A stretch of DNA of 64,000 bases from JACVRW01 sp035650215 (lineage in GTDB: Bacteria > Actinomycetota > Thermoleophilia > Solirubrobacterales > Thermoleophilaceae), in assembly GCA_035650215.1 (NCBI GenBank), contig DASRIC010000040.1, positions 1-64,000 of the forward strand, in the 5' to 3' direction. This document shows, one piece after another, positions 16,657-25,808 of the stretch. Each line of letters begins with the position of its first letter. The stretch's first letter is position 1. A model generated the notes under the pieces. The model was not told where the DNA came from, ran no database searches, and worked only from the letters and a program-made list of their open reading frames with translations. Both the position numbers and the translations under genes were made by a program.

Positions 16657-19600
16657 GGCGGCCAGCCTACCCGCCACAGCCGATACGCTCGTGGGTCGCG
16701 TGGCATCGGACCCTCTCGCATCGTTCACCCCACAGGTAAGGGACTGGTTCACCCGCTCGTTCGAGCGCCCGACGGCCGCCCAGGAGCAGGCCTGGCCGGC
16801 GATCGCCGCCGGCCAGGACGTGCTCGTGTCGGCGCCCACCGGATCCGGCAAGACGCTCGCCGCCTTCCTCTGGGGCCTCGACCGGCTCGTGGCGGAGCCG
16901 GCCGGCGAGCGTCGCACGCGGCTGGTCTACGTGTCGCCGCTGAAGGCGCTCTCGTACGACATCGAGAGGAACCTGCGCGCCCCGCTCCGAGGAATCGGCG
17001 GCGAGATCTCCGTCGCCATCCGCACCGGTGACACCCCGCAGCGCGAGCGCCAGGCGATGCTGCGGACGCCGCCCGACGTGCTGATCACGACGCCGGAGTC
17101 GCTCTACCTGATGCTCACCTCGCGGGCGCGCGAGTTCCTCACCGACACCGAATGGGTGATCGTCGACGAGATCCACGCGGTGGCGCGCACCAAGCGCGGC
17201 GCCCACCTCGCCCTCACGCTCGAGCGGCTCGTCGAGCAGGCCGGACGGCCGCTACAGCGGATCGGGCTGTCGGCCACGCAGCGGCCGCTCGAGGAGGTGA
17301 GACGCTTCCTCTCCGGTCCGGGCAGGAAGTGCACCATCGTCGACGCCGGCCTGCGCAAGCCGCTCGACCTCAAGATCCAGGTGCCGGTGGAGAGTATGCG
17401 CGAGCCGGACGCCCACGACGTGACAAGCCCAGCCATCGGCGGGATGGGCACGGCCGCCGGAGGCGGCGACCTGGTTGGCGACGGGATCGGTCGGCCCGCC
17501 GCCACCTCCCGCTCGATATGGCCCGCGATCTACCCCGAGCTGCTCGAGCTGGTGCGCGGGCACCGCTCGACGATCATCTTCGTGAACAACCGGCGCGGCG
17601 CCGAGCGGCTCGCCGTGCGCCTGAACGAGCTGGCCGCGGAGGGGAGCGAGGACCAGGCGCCCGTCCCGATCGCCCGCGCCCACCACGGCTCGCTGGCCCG
17701 GGAGGAGCGCCTCGTGGTCGAGGACCTGCTCAAGTCGGGCGAGCTTCCCTGCCTCGTGGCCACCAGCTCCCTCGAACTCGGGATCGACATGGGCGCGGTC
17801 GATCTCGTGATCCAGGTCGAGTCGCCGAAGTCCGTGACCGCCGGCCTTCAGCGAATCGGCCGCGCGGGCCACGGCGTGGGCGAGGTCTCGCGCGGGCGCA
17901 TCTTCCCCAAGTTCCGGGCCGACCTGCTCGAGTGCGCCGTGGTGGCCAAGCGCATGCGCGACGGGGACATCGAGCCGACCGTGGTGCCGCGCAACCCGCT
18001 CGACGTGCTGGCCCAGCAGATCGTGGCGATGACGGCGACCGGTGACGAGCTGAGGGTCCCCGATCTCCACGAGACCGTACGCCGCGCCTACCCGTTCCAC
18101 GAGCTCTCGCGCGAGCTGCTCGACAGCGTGCTCGACATGCTCGACGGCCGCTACCCGTCCGACGAGTTCGCCGAGCTGCGTCCGCGGATCGTCTGGGACC
18201 GAGTGGCCGACACGGTCCGCGCGCGCCGCGGCGCGCTCCAGCTCGCCGTGACCAACGCGGGCACGATCCCCGACCGCGGCCTCTACGGCGTGCACCTGCC
18301 GGACGGCCGCCGCGTGGGCGAGCTCGACGAGGAGATGGTCTACGAGGCGCGTCCCGGCCAGACGTTCCTGCTGGGCGCCTCCACCTGGCGGATCGAGGAG
18401 ATCACGCGCGACCGCGTGATCGTGACCCCGGCGCCCGGGCTGCCGGGCGCGGTGCCGTTCTGGCGCGGCGACGGTGTCGGCCGGCCCAAGGAGCTCGGCG
18501 CGGCGATCGGGGCCTTCTCACGCGAGGCCGTGGATCGCGAGCCGGCCGAGCTGGCCGCCGAGTACGACCTCGACGAGCGCGCCGCCACCAACCTGTCCGC
18601 CTACCTGCGCGAGCAGCGCGAGGCCACGCGCGTGGTGCCGAGCGACCGCACGGTGGTGATCGAGCGCTTCCGCGACGAGATCGGCGACTGGCGCCTGTGC
18701 GTGCTGTCGCCGTTCGGCGGGCGCGTGCATGCCGCGTGGGGGCTGGCGCTGTCGGCCCGCATCCGCGACGAGTTCGGGCTCGAGTCCGACGCCATCTGGT
18801 CTGACGACGGCATCATCGTCCACCTCCCCGACGCCGACGAGCCGCCCTCGGCCGAGCTCGTTATGGTCGAGCCGGACGCGCTCGAGGACCTGGTGGTGCG
18901 CGAGTTGTCGAGCTCCGCGCTCTTCGGCGCGCGCTTCCGGGAGAACGCGGCGCGGGCGCTGCTGCTGCCGCGGGCCTATCCCGGCAAGCGAACGCCGCTC
19001 TGGCAGCAGCGCCTGAAGGCGCAGTCGCTGCTCGAGGTGGCCAAGCGCTACGGCCAGTTCCCGATCGTGCTCGAGACCTACCGCGAGTGCCTGCGCGACG
19101 TGTTCGACCTGCCCGGGCTGGTCGAGTTGCTGCGCGGCCTTCATACACGCGAGCTGTCGCTGGTCGAGGTCGAGACCCAGCGAGCGTCGCCGTTCGCCTC
19201 CTCGCTCCTGTTCGACTACGTGGCCACCTACATGTACGAGGGCGACACGCCGAACGCCGAGCGGCGCGCGGCGGCGCTCTCCCTCGACCGCGACCTGCTG
19301 CGCGAGCTGCTCGGTCAGGAGGAGCTGCGCGACCTGATCGACGAGGGGGCGCTCGCCGAGGTCGAGGCGGACCTCCAGCGCACGAGCGAGCACAGGCTGG
19401 CGGCCAATGCCGACGGCCTGCACGACGTGCTCCGCGCGGTCGGCGATCTCACGGCGGCCGAGGCGCAGGCGCGCTGCATCGAGGCGGTGGCGGCGCGGCG
19501 CATCCTCACCGAGCTCGAACGCGAACGGCGAGCGGTGAAGATGCGGATCGGCGGCGAGGAGCGCTTCGTGGCGGCCGAGGACGCCGGCCTCTACCGGGAC

Positions 19601-21136
19601 GCGCTCGGCGCGGTGCCGCCAGGCGGGCTGCCGGCCGCGTTCGTCGAGGAGGTGGAGGAGCCGCTGCGCCGGCTGGGTCGCCGCTACGCGCGCACCCACG
19701 GACCGTTCACCACGGGCGCCCTCTCGGGCCGCTACGGGGTGGACGCCGGGCCGGTGCTGCGCGAGCTCGAGCGCGCCGGGGAGCTGGTCCGGGGCGAGCT
19801 GCGCCCGGGCGGCAGCGCACGCGAGTGGTGCGACCCAGAGGTGCTCCGCCGACTGCGCCGTGCCTCACTGGCCTCGCTCCGCAAGGAGGTCGAGCCGGCG
19901 GAGCAGCGCGCGCTCGCTCGCTTCCTGCCCGCCTGGCAGGGGATCGACTCCGCCCCGCCCGGCGGCGCGGGCGTCGACCGCCTGCGCGAGCTGCTCGTGC
20001 CGCTCCAGGGCGTGGCGCTCGAGGCGAAGGTGTGGGAGCGCGACGTGTTGCCGCGCCGGCTCGGCGCCTACTCGCCGGCCTGGATCGACCAGCTCTGCGC
20101 GAGCGGCGAGCTCGTGTGGGTCGGGGCTGGCTCGCTCGGCCGCTCCTCGGGACGGGTAAGTCTGCTCTTCCGCGAGGACGCCCGCTGGCTCGGCGCACCG
20201 CCGCTGAAGGGCGAGCCGCCCGACGGACCGCTCCACGGGCGGATTCGCGAGCGCCTCACCCGCGGCGCCGCGTTCTGGACCGACCTGCTGGCGGACCTCG
20301 ACGAGGTGGAGCCGCTCGAGCTCCAGGAGGCGCTCTGGGACCTGGTATGGGCCGGTGAGATCACCAACGACGCCTTCGCCCCGCTGCGCGCGCCGCGACT
20401 CTCGCTCGCCAAGCCCGGCCGCGAGCCCGGTCGCCGCTTCGCGCGCCGCCGCCGCCCCGGGGCTCCCCAGGTCCAGGGGCGCTGGTCGCTCACCGCTCCC
20501 CTGTTCGCGGACGCGCCGGCGCACGGGCCGCGCATGCGCGCGATCGCGGAGCTGATGCTCGAGCGCTACGGGATCGTGACGCGCGAGACGGTGCTGGCCG
20601 AGGGTGTTCCGGGTGGCTTCTCGGCGCTTTACGGCGAGTTGTCGAACCTCGAGACGCTCGGCACCGCGCGGCGGGGGTACTTCGTGGAGGGCCTCGGCGG
20701 TGCGCAGTTCGGGCTCTCGGCGGCGATCGAGCGGCTGCGCACGATGCGCACGGACGAACCCGCCGGACCGCTCGTGCTGGCCGCCACCGACCCGGCCAAC
20801 CCGTTCGGCGCCACGCTGCCATGGCCAGGACGCGAGCGCGGTTCCGCCGGCAGACGGCCCGCGCGCGCGGCGGGCGCCTACGTCGTGAGCCTCGACGCCG
20901 AGCCGGTCCTGTACGTGGAGCGCGGCGGCAAGGCCCTCCTCCCCCTGCGCGACCCGGACGAGGCCTGGCTGCGTCCCGCCCTCGAGGCGCTCGCGGACGC
21001 GGTCAGGCGCGGCCGCGTGCCGAGGCTCGGCCTGGAGCGCTTCGACGGCGAGGCCGTTGTCGGCTCCGAGGTCGGCGAGCTCCTGATCGAGCTCGGCTTC
21101 CGGCAGAGCCCGCGCCGATTGACGCTGAGCGCGTAG
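16655..21136 (+). CDS. lhr: Lhr-type superfamily 2 DNA helicase, full-length
   Basis: 1493 residues, close to the long Lhr form (about 1500). ATP-dependent DNA helicase thought to act in repair; Lhr-Core unwinds 3'-tailed DNA:RNA or DNA. Walker A APTGSGKT is at residues 60-67, motif II DEIH at 171-174, motif III SATQRP near 218, and motif VI QRIGRAGH near 406. The large C-terminal half is the Lhr-CTD region, ending in a domain with RQSPRRLTLSA. The first ATG at 16655 overlaps the start of the divergent lipoprotein gene; GTG at 16694 or 16700 is a plausible alternative. The stop overlaps the nei GTG by one base, so repair genes lhr and nei are coupled. Confidence 0.93.
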   Translation: MAASLPATADTLVGRVASDPLASFTPQVRDWFTRSFERPTAAQEQAWPAIAAGQDVLVSAPTGSGKTLAAFLWGLDRLVAEPAGERRTRLVYVSPLKALSYDIERNLRAPLRGIGGEISVAIRTGDTPQRERQAMLRTPPDVLITTPESLYLMLTSRAREFLTDTEWVIVDEIHAVARTKRGAHLALTLERLVEQAGRPLQRIGLSATQRPLEEVRRFLSGPGRKCTIVDAGLRKPLDLKIQVPVESMREPDAHDVTSPAIGGMGTAAGGGDLVGDGIGRPAATSRSIWPAIYPELLELVRGHRSTIIFVNNRRGAERLAVRLNELAAEGSEDQAPVPIARAHHGSLAREERLVVEDLLKSGELPCLVATSSLELGIDMGAVDLVIQVESPKSVTAGLQRIGRAGHGVGEVSRGRIFPKFRADLLECAVVAKRMRDGDIEPTVVPRNPLDVLAQQIVAMTATGDELRVPDLHETVRRAYPFHELSRELLDSVLDMLDGRYPSDEFAELRPRIVWDRVADTVRARRGALQLAVTNAGTIPDRGLYGVHLPDGRRVGELDEEMVYEARPGQTFLLGASTWRIEEITRDRVIVTPAPGLPGAVPFWRGDGVGRPKELGAAIGAFSREAVDREPAELAAEYDLDERAATNLSAYLREQREATRVVPSDRTVVIERFRDEIGDWRLCVLSPFGGRVHAAWGLALSARIRDEFGLESDAIWSDDGIIVHLPDADEPPSAELVMVEPDALEDLVVRELSSSALFGARFRENAARALLLPRAYPGKRTPLWQQRLKAQSLLEVAKRYGQFPIVLETYRECLRDVFDLPGLVELLRGLHTRELSLVEVETQRASPFASSLLFDYVATYMYEGDTPNAERRAAALSLDRDLLRELLGQEELRDLIDEGALAEVEADLQRTSEHRLAANADGLHDVLRAVGDLTAAEAQARCIEAVAARRILTELERERRAVKMRIGGEERFVAAEDAGLYRDALGAVPPGGLPAAFVEEVEEPLRRLGRRYARTHGPFTTGALSGRYGVDAGPVLRELERAGELVRGELRPGGSAREWCDPEVLRRLRRASLASLRKEVEPAEQRALARFLPAWQGIDSAPPGGAGVDRLRELLVPLQGVALEAKVWERDVLPRRLGAYSPAWIDQLCASGELVWVGAGSLGRSSGRVSLLFREDARWLGAPPLKGEPPDGPLHGRIRERLTRGAAFWTDLLADLDEVEPLELQEALWDLVWAGEITNDAFAPLRAPRLSLAKPGREPGRRFARRRRPGAPQVQGRWSLTAPLFADAPAHGPRMRAIAELMLERYGIVTRETVLAEGVPGGFSALYGELSNLETLGTARRGYFVEGLGGAQFGLSAAIERLRTMRTDEPAGPLVLAATDPANPFGATLPWPGRERGSAGRRPARAAGAYVVSLDAEPVLYVERGGKALLPLRDPDEAWLRPALEALADAVRRGRVPRLGLERFDGEAVVGSEVGELLIELGFRQSPRRLTLSA

Positions 21137-21912
21137 TGCCCGAGGGCGACACCATCCACCGCGCCGCGCACCGGATCGAGGAGGCGCTCGTGGGCAAGCC
21201 GATCGCGGAGATCGAGACGCCGCACCCCCGGCACGCGCTCGATCGCTGGCCGGAGCGCCTCGCCGGCCGCGCGGTGCGCCGGGTGGACGCGCGCGGCAAG
21301 CACCTGTTCATCCGCTTCGAGGGCGACCTCACGCTCCACTCCCACCTGCGCATGACGGGACGCTGGGGCATCTATCGGCGGGGAGAGCGCTGGCGGCGCT
21401 CCCCGCGCCGGGCCTGGCTCGTGATCCGCACGGCCGAGCACGAGGTGGTGCAGTTCGACGGCCCGGTGCTCGAGCTGATGACCGACTCGCGCACGCGCAT
21501 CGACCAGCGCGTCGCCGGCCTCGGGCCCGACGTGCTCGACGCCGACTTCGACGAGTCGCGCTTCCTCGCGCGGCTGCGCCAGGACGATCAGACGCGCGGC
21601 ATCGGCGACGCCCTGCTCGACCAGCGCAACCTCGCGGGCGTGGGCAACCTGTGGAAGGCGGAGGGGTGCTTCCTGGCGGCCACGGACCCCTGGCGCCCGG
21701 TCGGGCGGGTGAGCGACGACGAGGCACTCGCCATCGTGAACGAGATTCGCCCCCTGATGCGGGACTCGGCGGCAAGCGGGCGGCGCTACGCGCCGGCCTG
21801 GGTCTTCGAGCGCGCCGGCCGGCCCTGCCGCCGCTGCGGGACGCTCGTACGCGCGCGCGGGCAGGGAGACGACAACCGCACGACCTACTGGTGCCCGGCT
21901 TGCCAGCGCTAG
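21136..21912 (+). CDS. nei: Nei/Fpg-family DNA glycosylase-AP lyase
   Basis: 258 residues. Removes oxidised bases and cuts the abasic site. The mature N-terminus PEGDTIHR, where Pro1 is the catalytic amine, identifies the Nei side of the family. The H2TH region carries GIGDALLDQRNLAGVGNLWK, and the C-terminal zinc finger is CRRCGTLVRARGQG...YWCPACQR with four Cys. GTG start at 21136 overlaps the lhr stop, giving Pro directly after the initiator. Confidence 0.93.
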   Translation: MPEGDTIHRAAHRIEEALVGKPIAEIETPHPRHALDRWPERLAGRAVRRVDARGKHLFIRFEGDLTLHSHLRMTGRWGIYRRGERWRRSPRRAWLVIRTAEHEVVQFDGPVLELMTDSRTRIDQRVAGLGPDVLDADFDESRFLARLRQDDQTRGIGDALLDQRNLAGVGNLWKAEGCFLAATDPWRPVGRVSDDEALAIVNEIRPLMRDSAASGRRYAPAWVFERAGRPCRRCGTLVRARGQGDDNRTTYWCPACQR

Positions 21913-22631
21913 GCCGCAAGCAGCCGGCTCGGCCGGCTGCGCGCGGATCCCTCGTCAAGGTCGGGCACAAGGGCGCCGGTCACGTGGCGCCAGGCAACAC
22001 CACGCGCAGCTTCGAGGCCGCCCTCGAGCACGGGGTCGACATGATCGAGTTCGACGTGCTGCGCACCCGTGACGGGCGGCTCGTGCTGGCCCACGACTAC
22101 GAGGACGCGGAGAGCCGCGAGTGCCTGACCCTCGACGAGGGACTCGATCACTTCGCCGGCGAGGCCTACGCGGCGGTCGAGCTCGACGTGGACCTCAAGC
22201 TGCCGGGCTACGAGCGCGAGGTGGTCGCGGGGCTCGAGGCGCGCGGGCTGCTCGAACGCTCGCTCGTGTCCACCACCTACACGGAGAGCCTCGACAGGCT
22301 CGGCGAGCTCGCCCCCGGGCTGCGCCGTGGCTGGTCGGTGCCGCAGGTGCGCCGCAACTACCTGCGCTCGCCGCTGGCGCTGCCCGCCTACCTGATCGCG
22401 CGCGTCTGGCGCGCGCGGCTGCCGAGACAGGCCGCGGATCGCATCCGCGCCGGTGGCTGCGAGGCGGTCATGGCGCATCAGATCCTCGCCTCCAGCCGGC
22501 TGGTGAAGGCGGTGCACGGCGCCGGCGGGCAGGTGTACATCTGGACCGTCGACGACGCCGCGCGGATCGGCGCGCTCGAGCAGCTCGGCGTGGACGGGGT
22601 CATCACGAACGACCCGCGCCTGTTCTCCTAG
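21891..22631 (+). CDS. Glycerophosphodiester phosphodiesterase family protein
   Basis: Cleaves glycerophosphodiesters to glycerol-3-phosphate and an alcohol. The catalytic core begins KVGHKGAGHVAPGNTTRSFE, where HKGAG...GNT matches the HRG...ENT pattern of the family with Lys for Arg and Gly for Glu; MIEFDVLRTRDGRLVLAHD carries the metal-binding Glu and Asp and the second His. The C-terminal part has VYIWTVDD and GVDGVITNDP. The start is uncertain: GTG 21891 and TTG 21900 both overlap the end of nei. The HKGAG/GNT variation is worth noting. Confidence 0.85.
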   Translation: MPGLPALGRKQPARPAARGSLVKVGHKGAGHVAPGNTTRSFEAALEHGVDMIEFDVLRTRDGRLVLAHDYEDAESRECLTLDEGLDHFAGEAYAAVELDVDLKLPGYEREVVAGLEARGLLERSLVSTTYTESLDRLGELAPGLRRGWSVPQVRRNYLRSPLALPAYLIARVWRARLPRQAADRIRAGGCEAVMAHQILASSRLVKAVHGAGGQVYIWTVDDAARIGALEQLGVDGVITNDPRLFS

Positions 22632-22638
22632 GAGCCGC

Positions 22639-23061
22639 TCAGCCGACGGTGCAGGTGCCCGTGACGAGCGAGGAGGTCTTGCCGCCCACCTGGAGCTCGG
22701 CCACGGCGCGCAGCTGGTACTGAGCACCGGGCGGGACGTTCAGCGCGAAGGTCCAGCCCGCCTGACCCCAGGTGTACTCCGCCGAGCCGGCCGACTGCCA
22801 GGGCGAGCTGGCCGCGCCCTCGAGCGACACCCAGCCGCCGGGGCTGAGCCACTGGGCGGTGAAGCGCACCTGCATGTCGGACGTGGAGCCGTCCCCGGCG
22901 AGCTGGGCGCGCGCCCCGAGCTGGGACGGGCTGCAGATGTTCACGCTCGCCCACTGATCGGCGAGCTCGTCCGAGCCGGCGCCGGCCGGCACGAGAAGCG
23001 CTGCCGCAAGCGCGGCGCACAGTGCGAATGGGGTGAGTTTTCTGGCCACCAAGTCAGGCAC
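22639..23061 (-). CDS. Secreted protein of unknown function, paralogue of the next gene
   Basis: 140 residues with a signal peptide (about residues 1-29, ALAAALLVPAGAGS). The mature part shares the pattern VNIC ... VRFTAQWLS ... GQAGWTFAL ... LRAVAEL with the gene at 23164-23826. Two Cys (in VNIC and GTCTVG) could form a disulfide. The mature domain looks all-beta. No known domain recognised. It follows its paralogue on the minus strand after about 100 nt. Confidence 0.72.
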   Translation of the reverse strand: MPDLVARKLTPFALCAALAAALLVPAGAGSDELADQWASVNICSPSQLGARAQLAGDGSTSDMQVRFTAQWLSPGGWVSLEGAASSPWQSAGSAEYTWGQAGWTFALNVPPGAQYQLRAVAELQVGGKTSSLVTGTCTVG

Positions 23062-23163
23062 TCGGATCCGCCGGCCCTGCTCGTGGGGCAGCCTAGCGCA
23101 AGCCCCACGTCCTTCGGGGAACCCGGCTAGCGCGCGATCAGCGTGGTCAGGAGATTCCCAAAC

Positions 23164-23826
23164 TCACCAGATCAGACACATCGCCTTGGATGTGCCGACC
23201 GGATCCCCACCCTTGACACCGTCCATTCCGGTCTCGGTGAGGAGAGTGCGGCGGCGCACGACGTCCCAGTTGCCGTCGCGGCGGTCGTCCTCGGCGCGCC
23301 AGACCAGCTCGGTCACGCCGCGCAGCACGAAGGTGGCGCCCTGCGGCGGGTCGGAGAACCGGTAGGTCCAGCCGGCCTGCTGCGAGGTGAACTCCGAGGT
23401 GCCCACGTAGACCCAGTCGGTGGTCCCGGCGCCCTTGACGGTGAGCCAGGCCTCCTCGGCGCGGCTCCACCACTGCGCGGTGAAGCGGGCGTACACCCGC
23501 TCCTCGCTGCCGTTGCCGGGCACGCTGGTGCGCACGCCGAGCCCGTTCGGCGTCTGGGAGGTGTCGCAGATGTTGACGGTCGCCCAGTACGGACGCGGGC
23601 CGTCGGTGAGCACGTACTCCTTCCTCGCCGCCCGCACCTCCGGCCGCGTGCGCGACTGGGTCGAGGTGGTGCTCACGGGCGGCCTCTCGGCCGGGACCAC
23701 GCCCTCCGGGAGAACGGGCGGCTTGCCCGCACCCGGAGGCAGGCGCAGCTTGGCGGAGGCGGCCGGGACCGCGACGAGGATCGCGGTCAGGGCGAGAAGG
23801 AGCGTCGGGACGAGGAGGCGTCGCAC
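23164..23826 (-). CDS. Secreted protein of unknown function, longer paralogue
   Basis: 220 residues from GTG 23826 (GTG 23874 is an upstream alternative). A signal peptide (VVRRLLVPTLLLALTAILVA...ASA) is followed by a Pro-rich linker and a domain with YWATVNICDTSQTPN, ARFTAQWWSRAEEAW, QQAGWTYRF and LRGVTELVW. These patches line up with the 140-residue neighbour, so the two are tandem duplicates. It has Cys in VNIC and near the C-terminus (AMCLIW), which may pair. Confidence 0.7.
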   Translation of the reverse strand: MRRLLVPTLLLALTAILVAVPAASAKLRLPPGAGKPPVLPEGVVPAERPPVSTTSTQSRTRPEVRAARKEYVLTDGPRPYWATVNICDTSQTPNGLGVRTSVPGNGSEERVYARFTAQWWSRAEEAWLTVKGAGTTDWVYVGTSEFTSQQAGWTYRFSDPPQGATFVLRGVTELVWRAEDDRRDGNWDVVRRRTLLTETGMDGVKGGDPVGTSKAMCLIW

Positions 23827-23990
23827 TACTCGGTCTCTATCGACTGCCGGCGGCGGCTCTTGAGCCCGGAACACTCCGTCTCGTCATGCGTCCAGGGCTC
23901 GCTCACGCGATCGGGCTGTGATGGATCGCGGGTGTACGCCTACGTGGCGTCGCTCGTGCCCGACCGCTCGGCCGCCGAGGACGTAACCGC

Positions 23991-24893
23991 TCAGGCGTCG
24001 CCGGCGCGAGTCGGCGCTCGTCTGAGCGGCGGGCGGGCACCCGGAGTCGTGACCGCGGTGGCCGCGAGCCGGCACGCGGCCGCGAGCGCCTCGGGCGGCT
24101 CCGCGCCGGCCGCGCGCGCCGCCAGCAGGCCGGCCGCGAAGGCATCGCCCGCGCCCGTGCTGTCCACCAGCTCGGCCGGCTCCGCCGCCACCCGCACGAC
24201 CTCGTGGCCGTCCGTCCAGAGCGCCCCCTCCTCGGCGAGGGTGACCGCCACCTCGCCCTCGCGTCCCGCCAGCGCGACGGCCGCCCGCTCGGGGTCGCGC
24301 TCGCCCGTGAGAGCCGTGGCCTCGGCCCCGTTCGGCACGAGCAGCCCGGCGCCCCGCGCGTCCTGGAGGAAATCCGGCGACAGCAGCGCCGCGGAGGACG
24401 GGTCGAGGGAGACGCCCAGCCCGCGCTGGCCGGCGCGCTCGATGGCGGAGCGCGCCGCCGCACGCGAGCCCTCCCGGATCAGCGCGTAGCCGGCCACGTG
24501 CAGGTGAGAGCACTCGTCGAGCAGCTCGTCCGGGAGGTCCTCGGGCGCCAGGCCGTCGTTCGCGCCGGGGTCCGGCAGCATCGTGCGCTCGCCGCCGGCG
24601 GACACGAGCACCACGCAGGTGCCGGTCGGGTGCTCCGGGTCGAGCGCCAGCCGGCAGTCCACCCCGGCGTCGCGCAGGGCTCGGCCCGCCTCGCGCCCGA
24701 GGGCGTCGTCACCCACCCGCCCGACGAGCAGCGGACGCTCGCCCGCGGCCGCGAGCCAGGCCGCTGTGTTGGCCGCCTGGCCGCCCCCGTGGAGGGAGTT
24801 CGACGCCGGCGAGTCGCTGCCCGGCGCGAGCGGTCCGGAGAGCCGGGCGACCACGTCGACCATCACGTCGCCGAGGACGACGGTCTGGCTCAC
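23991..24893 (-). CDS. psuK: PfkB-family kinase, probably pseudouridine kinase
   Basis: 300 residues, ribokinase/PfkB fold. The N-terminal motif GGGQAANTAAWLA and the C-terminal DSTGAGDAFAAGLL, with the catalytic Asp and anion hole, are intact. The specific role is inferred from coupling: the ATG overlaps the stop of psuG, and PsuK phosphorylates pseudouridine to the PsuG substrate. Other nucleoside or sugar substrates are possible. Confidence 0.82.
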   Translation of the reverse strand: MSQTVVLGDVMVDVVARLSGPLAPGSDSPASNSLHGGGQAANTAAWLAAAGERPLLVGRVGDDALGREAGRALRDAGVDCRLALDPEHPTGTCVVLVSAGGERTMLPDPGANDGLAPEDLPDELLDECSHLHVAGYALIREGSRAAARSAIERAGQRGLGVSLDPSSAALLSPDFLQDARGAGLLVPNGAEATALTGERDPERAAVALAGREGEVAVTLAEEGALWTDGHEVVRVAAEPAELVDSTGAGDAFAAGLLAARAAGAEPPEALAAACRLAATAVTTPGARPPLRRAPTRAGDA

Positions 24894-25792
24894 GCCGCTG
24901 ACAGCGCCGCGGCGATCCGGGCCGCGAGCTCCGCGTTTCGCACGACCAATCGCACGTTCGCCTCCAGGCTCGCCCCGTCCGTGTCCCGGTGGAGCCGGTC
25001 GAGCAGGAAGGGCGTGGTGTCCTTGCCCGCCACGCCGGCCCGCTCGGCGGCGGTGAGCGCGTCGGCCAGCACCCGGTCGTGGAGCTCAGGGTCGAGCTGC
25101 TCGGCCGCCGGCAGGGGGTTGCCCACCACCACCGCGCGGTCCTCGGTGCCGAGCCCGTGGCCCGCCTTTACCACGGCGGCCACCTCGCCGGGCGAGTCCG
25201 CACGCCAGGGCGCCGCGTGACCCGAGTCCGACAGATAGAAGCCGGGGAAGCGGTGAGTGCCGTACCCGAGCACCGTCACGTTCAGCGTCTCCAGCCGCTC
25301 GAGCGTCGCGCCCACGTCGAGGATCGACTTCACCCCGGCACAGACCACCACGATCCCGGTCCGGGCGAGCGTCTCGAGGTCTGCCGACTCGTCGTAGCTC
25401 TCGCGCGCGCCGCGGTGCACGCCGCCGAGCCCGCCGGTGGCGAACAGGCGGATCCCGCAGCGCGCGGCCAGGTGCGCTGTGGACGCCACGGTCGTCGCGC
25501 CGTGACCGCCGCGGGCGGCCACGGGCGCCAGATCGCGCACGCCGCACTTGGCCACGCCGTCACCGCCCGCCACCACGGCCAGCGCCTCCTCGTCGAGTCC
25601 GACCCGCGCCTCGCCGGCCACCATGGCGATAGTGGCCGGCACCGCCCCGCCGGCTCGCACCGCCTCCTCCACCTCGCGCGCCACGTCGAGGTTCCGCGGC
25701 CGTGGGAGGCCGTGGCAGACGAGCGTGCTCTCGAGCGCCACCACCGGCCGGCCGTCAGCAAGCGCGTCGGCGACCTCCGGGGCGATCCGCAT
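24890..25792 (-). CDS. psuG: Pseudouridine-5'-phosphate glycosidase
   Basis: 300 residues. Splits pseudouridine 5'-phosphate into uracil and ribose 5-phosphate. Family hallmarks are VALESTLVCHGLPRP near the N-terminus, VPATIAMVAGEARVGL, KCGVRDL, FATGGLGGVHRGA and VCAGVKSILDVGATLE, followed by GYGTHRFPGFYLSDSG. Forms a two-gene operon with the kinase and thus a complete pseudouridine breakdown route. Confidence 0.92.
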   Translation of the reverse strand: MRIAPEVADALADGRPVVALESTLVCHGLPRPRNLDVAREVEEAVRAGGAVPATIAMVAGEARVGLDEEALAVVAGGDGVAKCGVRDLAPVAARGGHGATTVASTAHLAARCGIRLFATGGLGGVHRGARESYDESADLETLARTGIVVVCAGVKSILDVGATLERLETLNVTVLGYGTHRFPGFYLSDSGHAAPWRADSPGEVAAVVKAGHGLGTEDRAVVVGNPLPAAEQLDPELHDRVLADALTAAERAGVAGKDTTPFLLDRLHRDTDGASLEANVRLVVRNAELAARIAAALSAA

Positions 25793-25808
25793 AGCGGGTC
25801 AGCCTACG

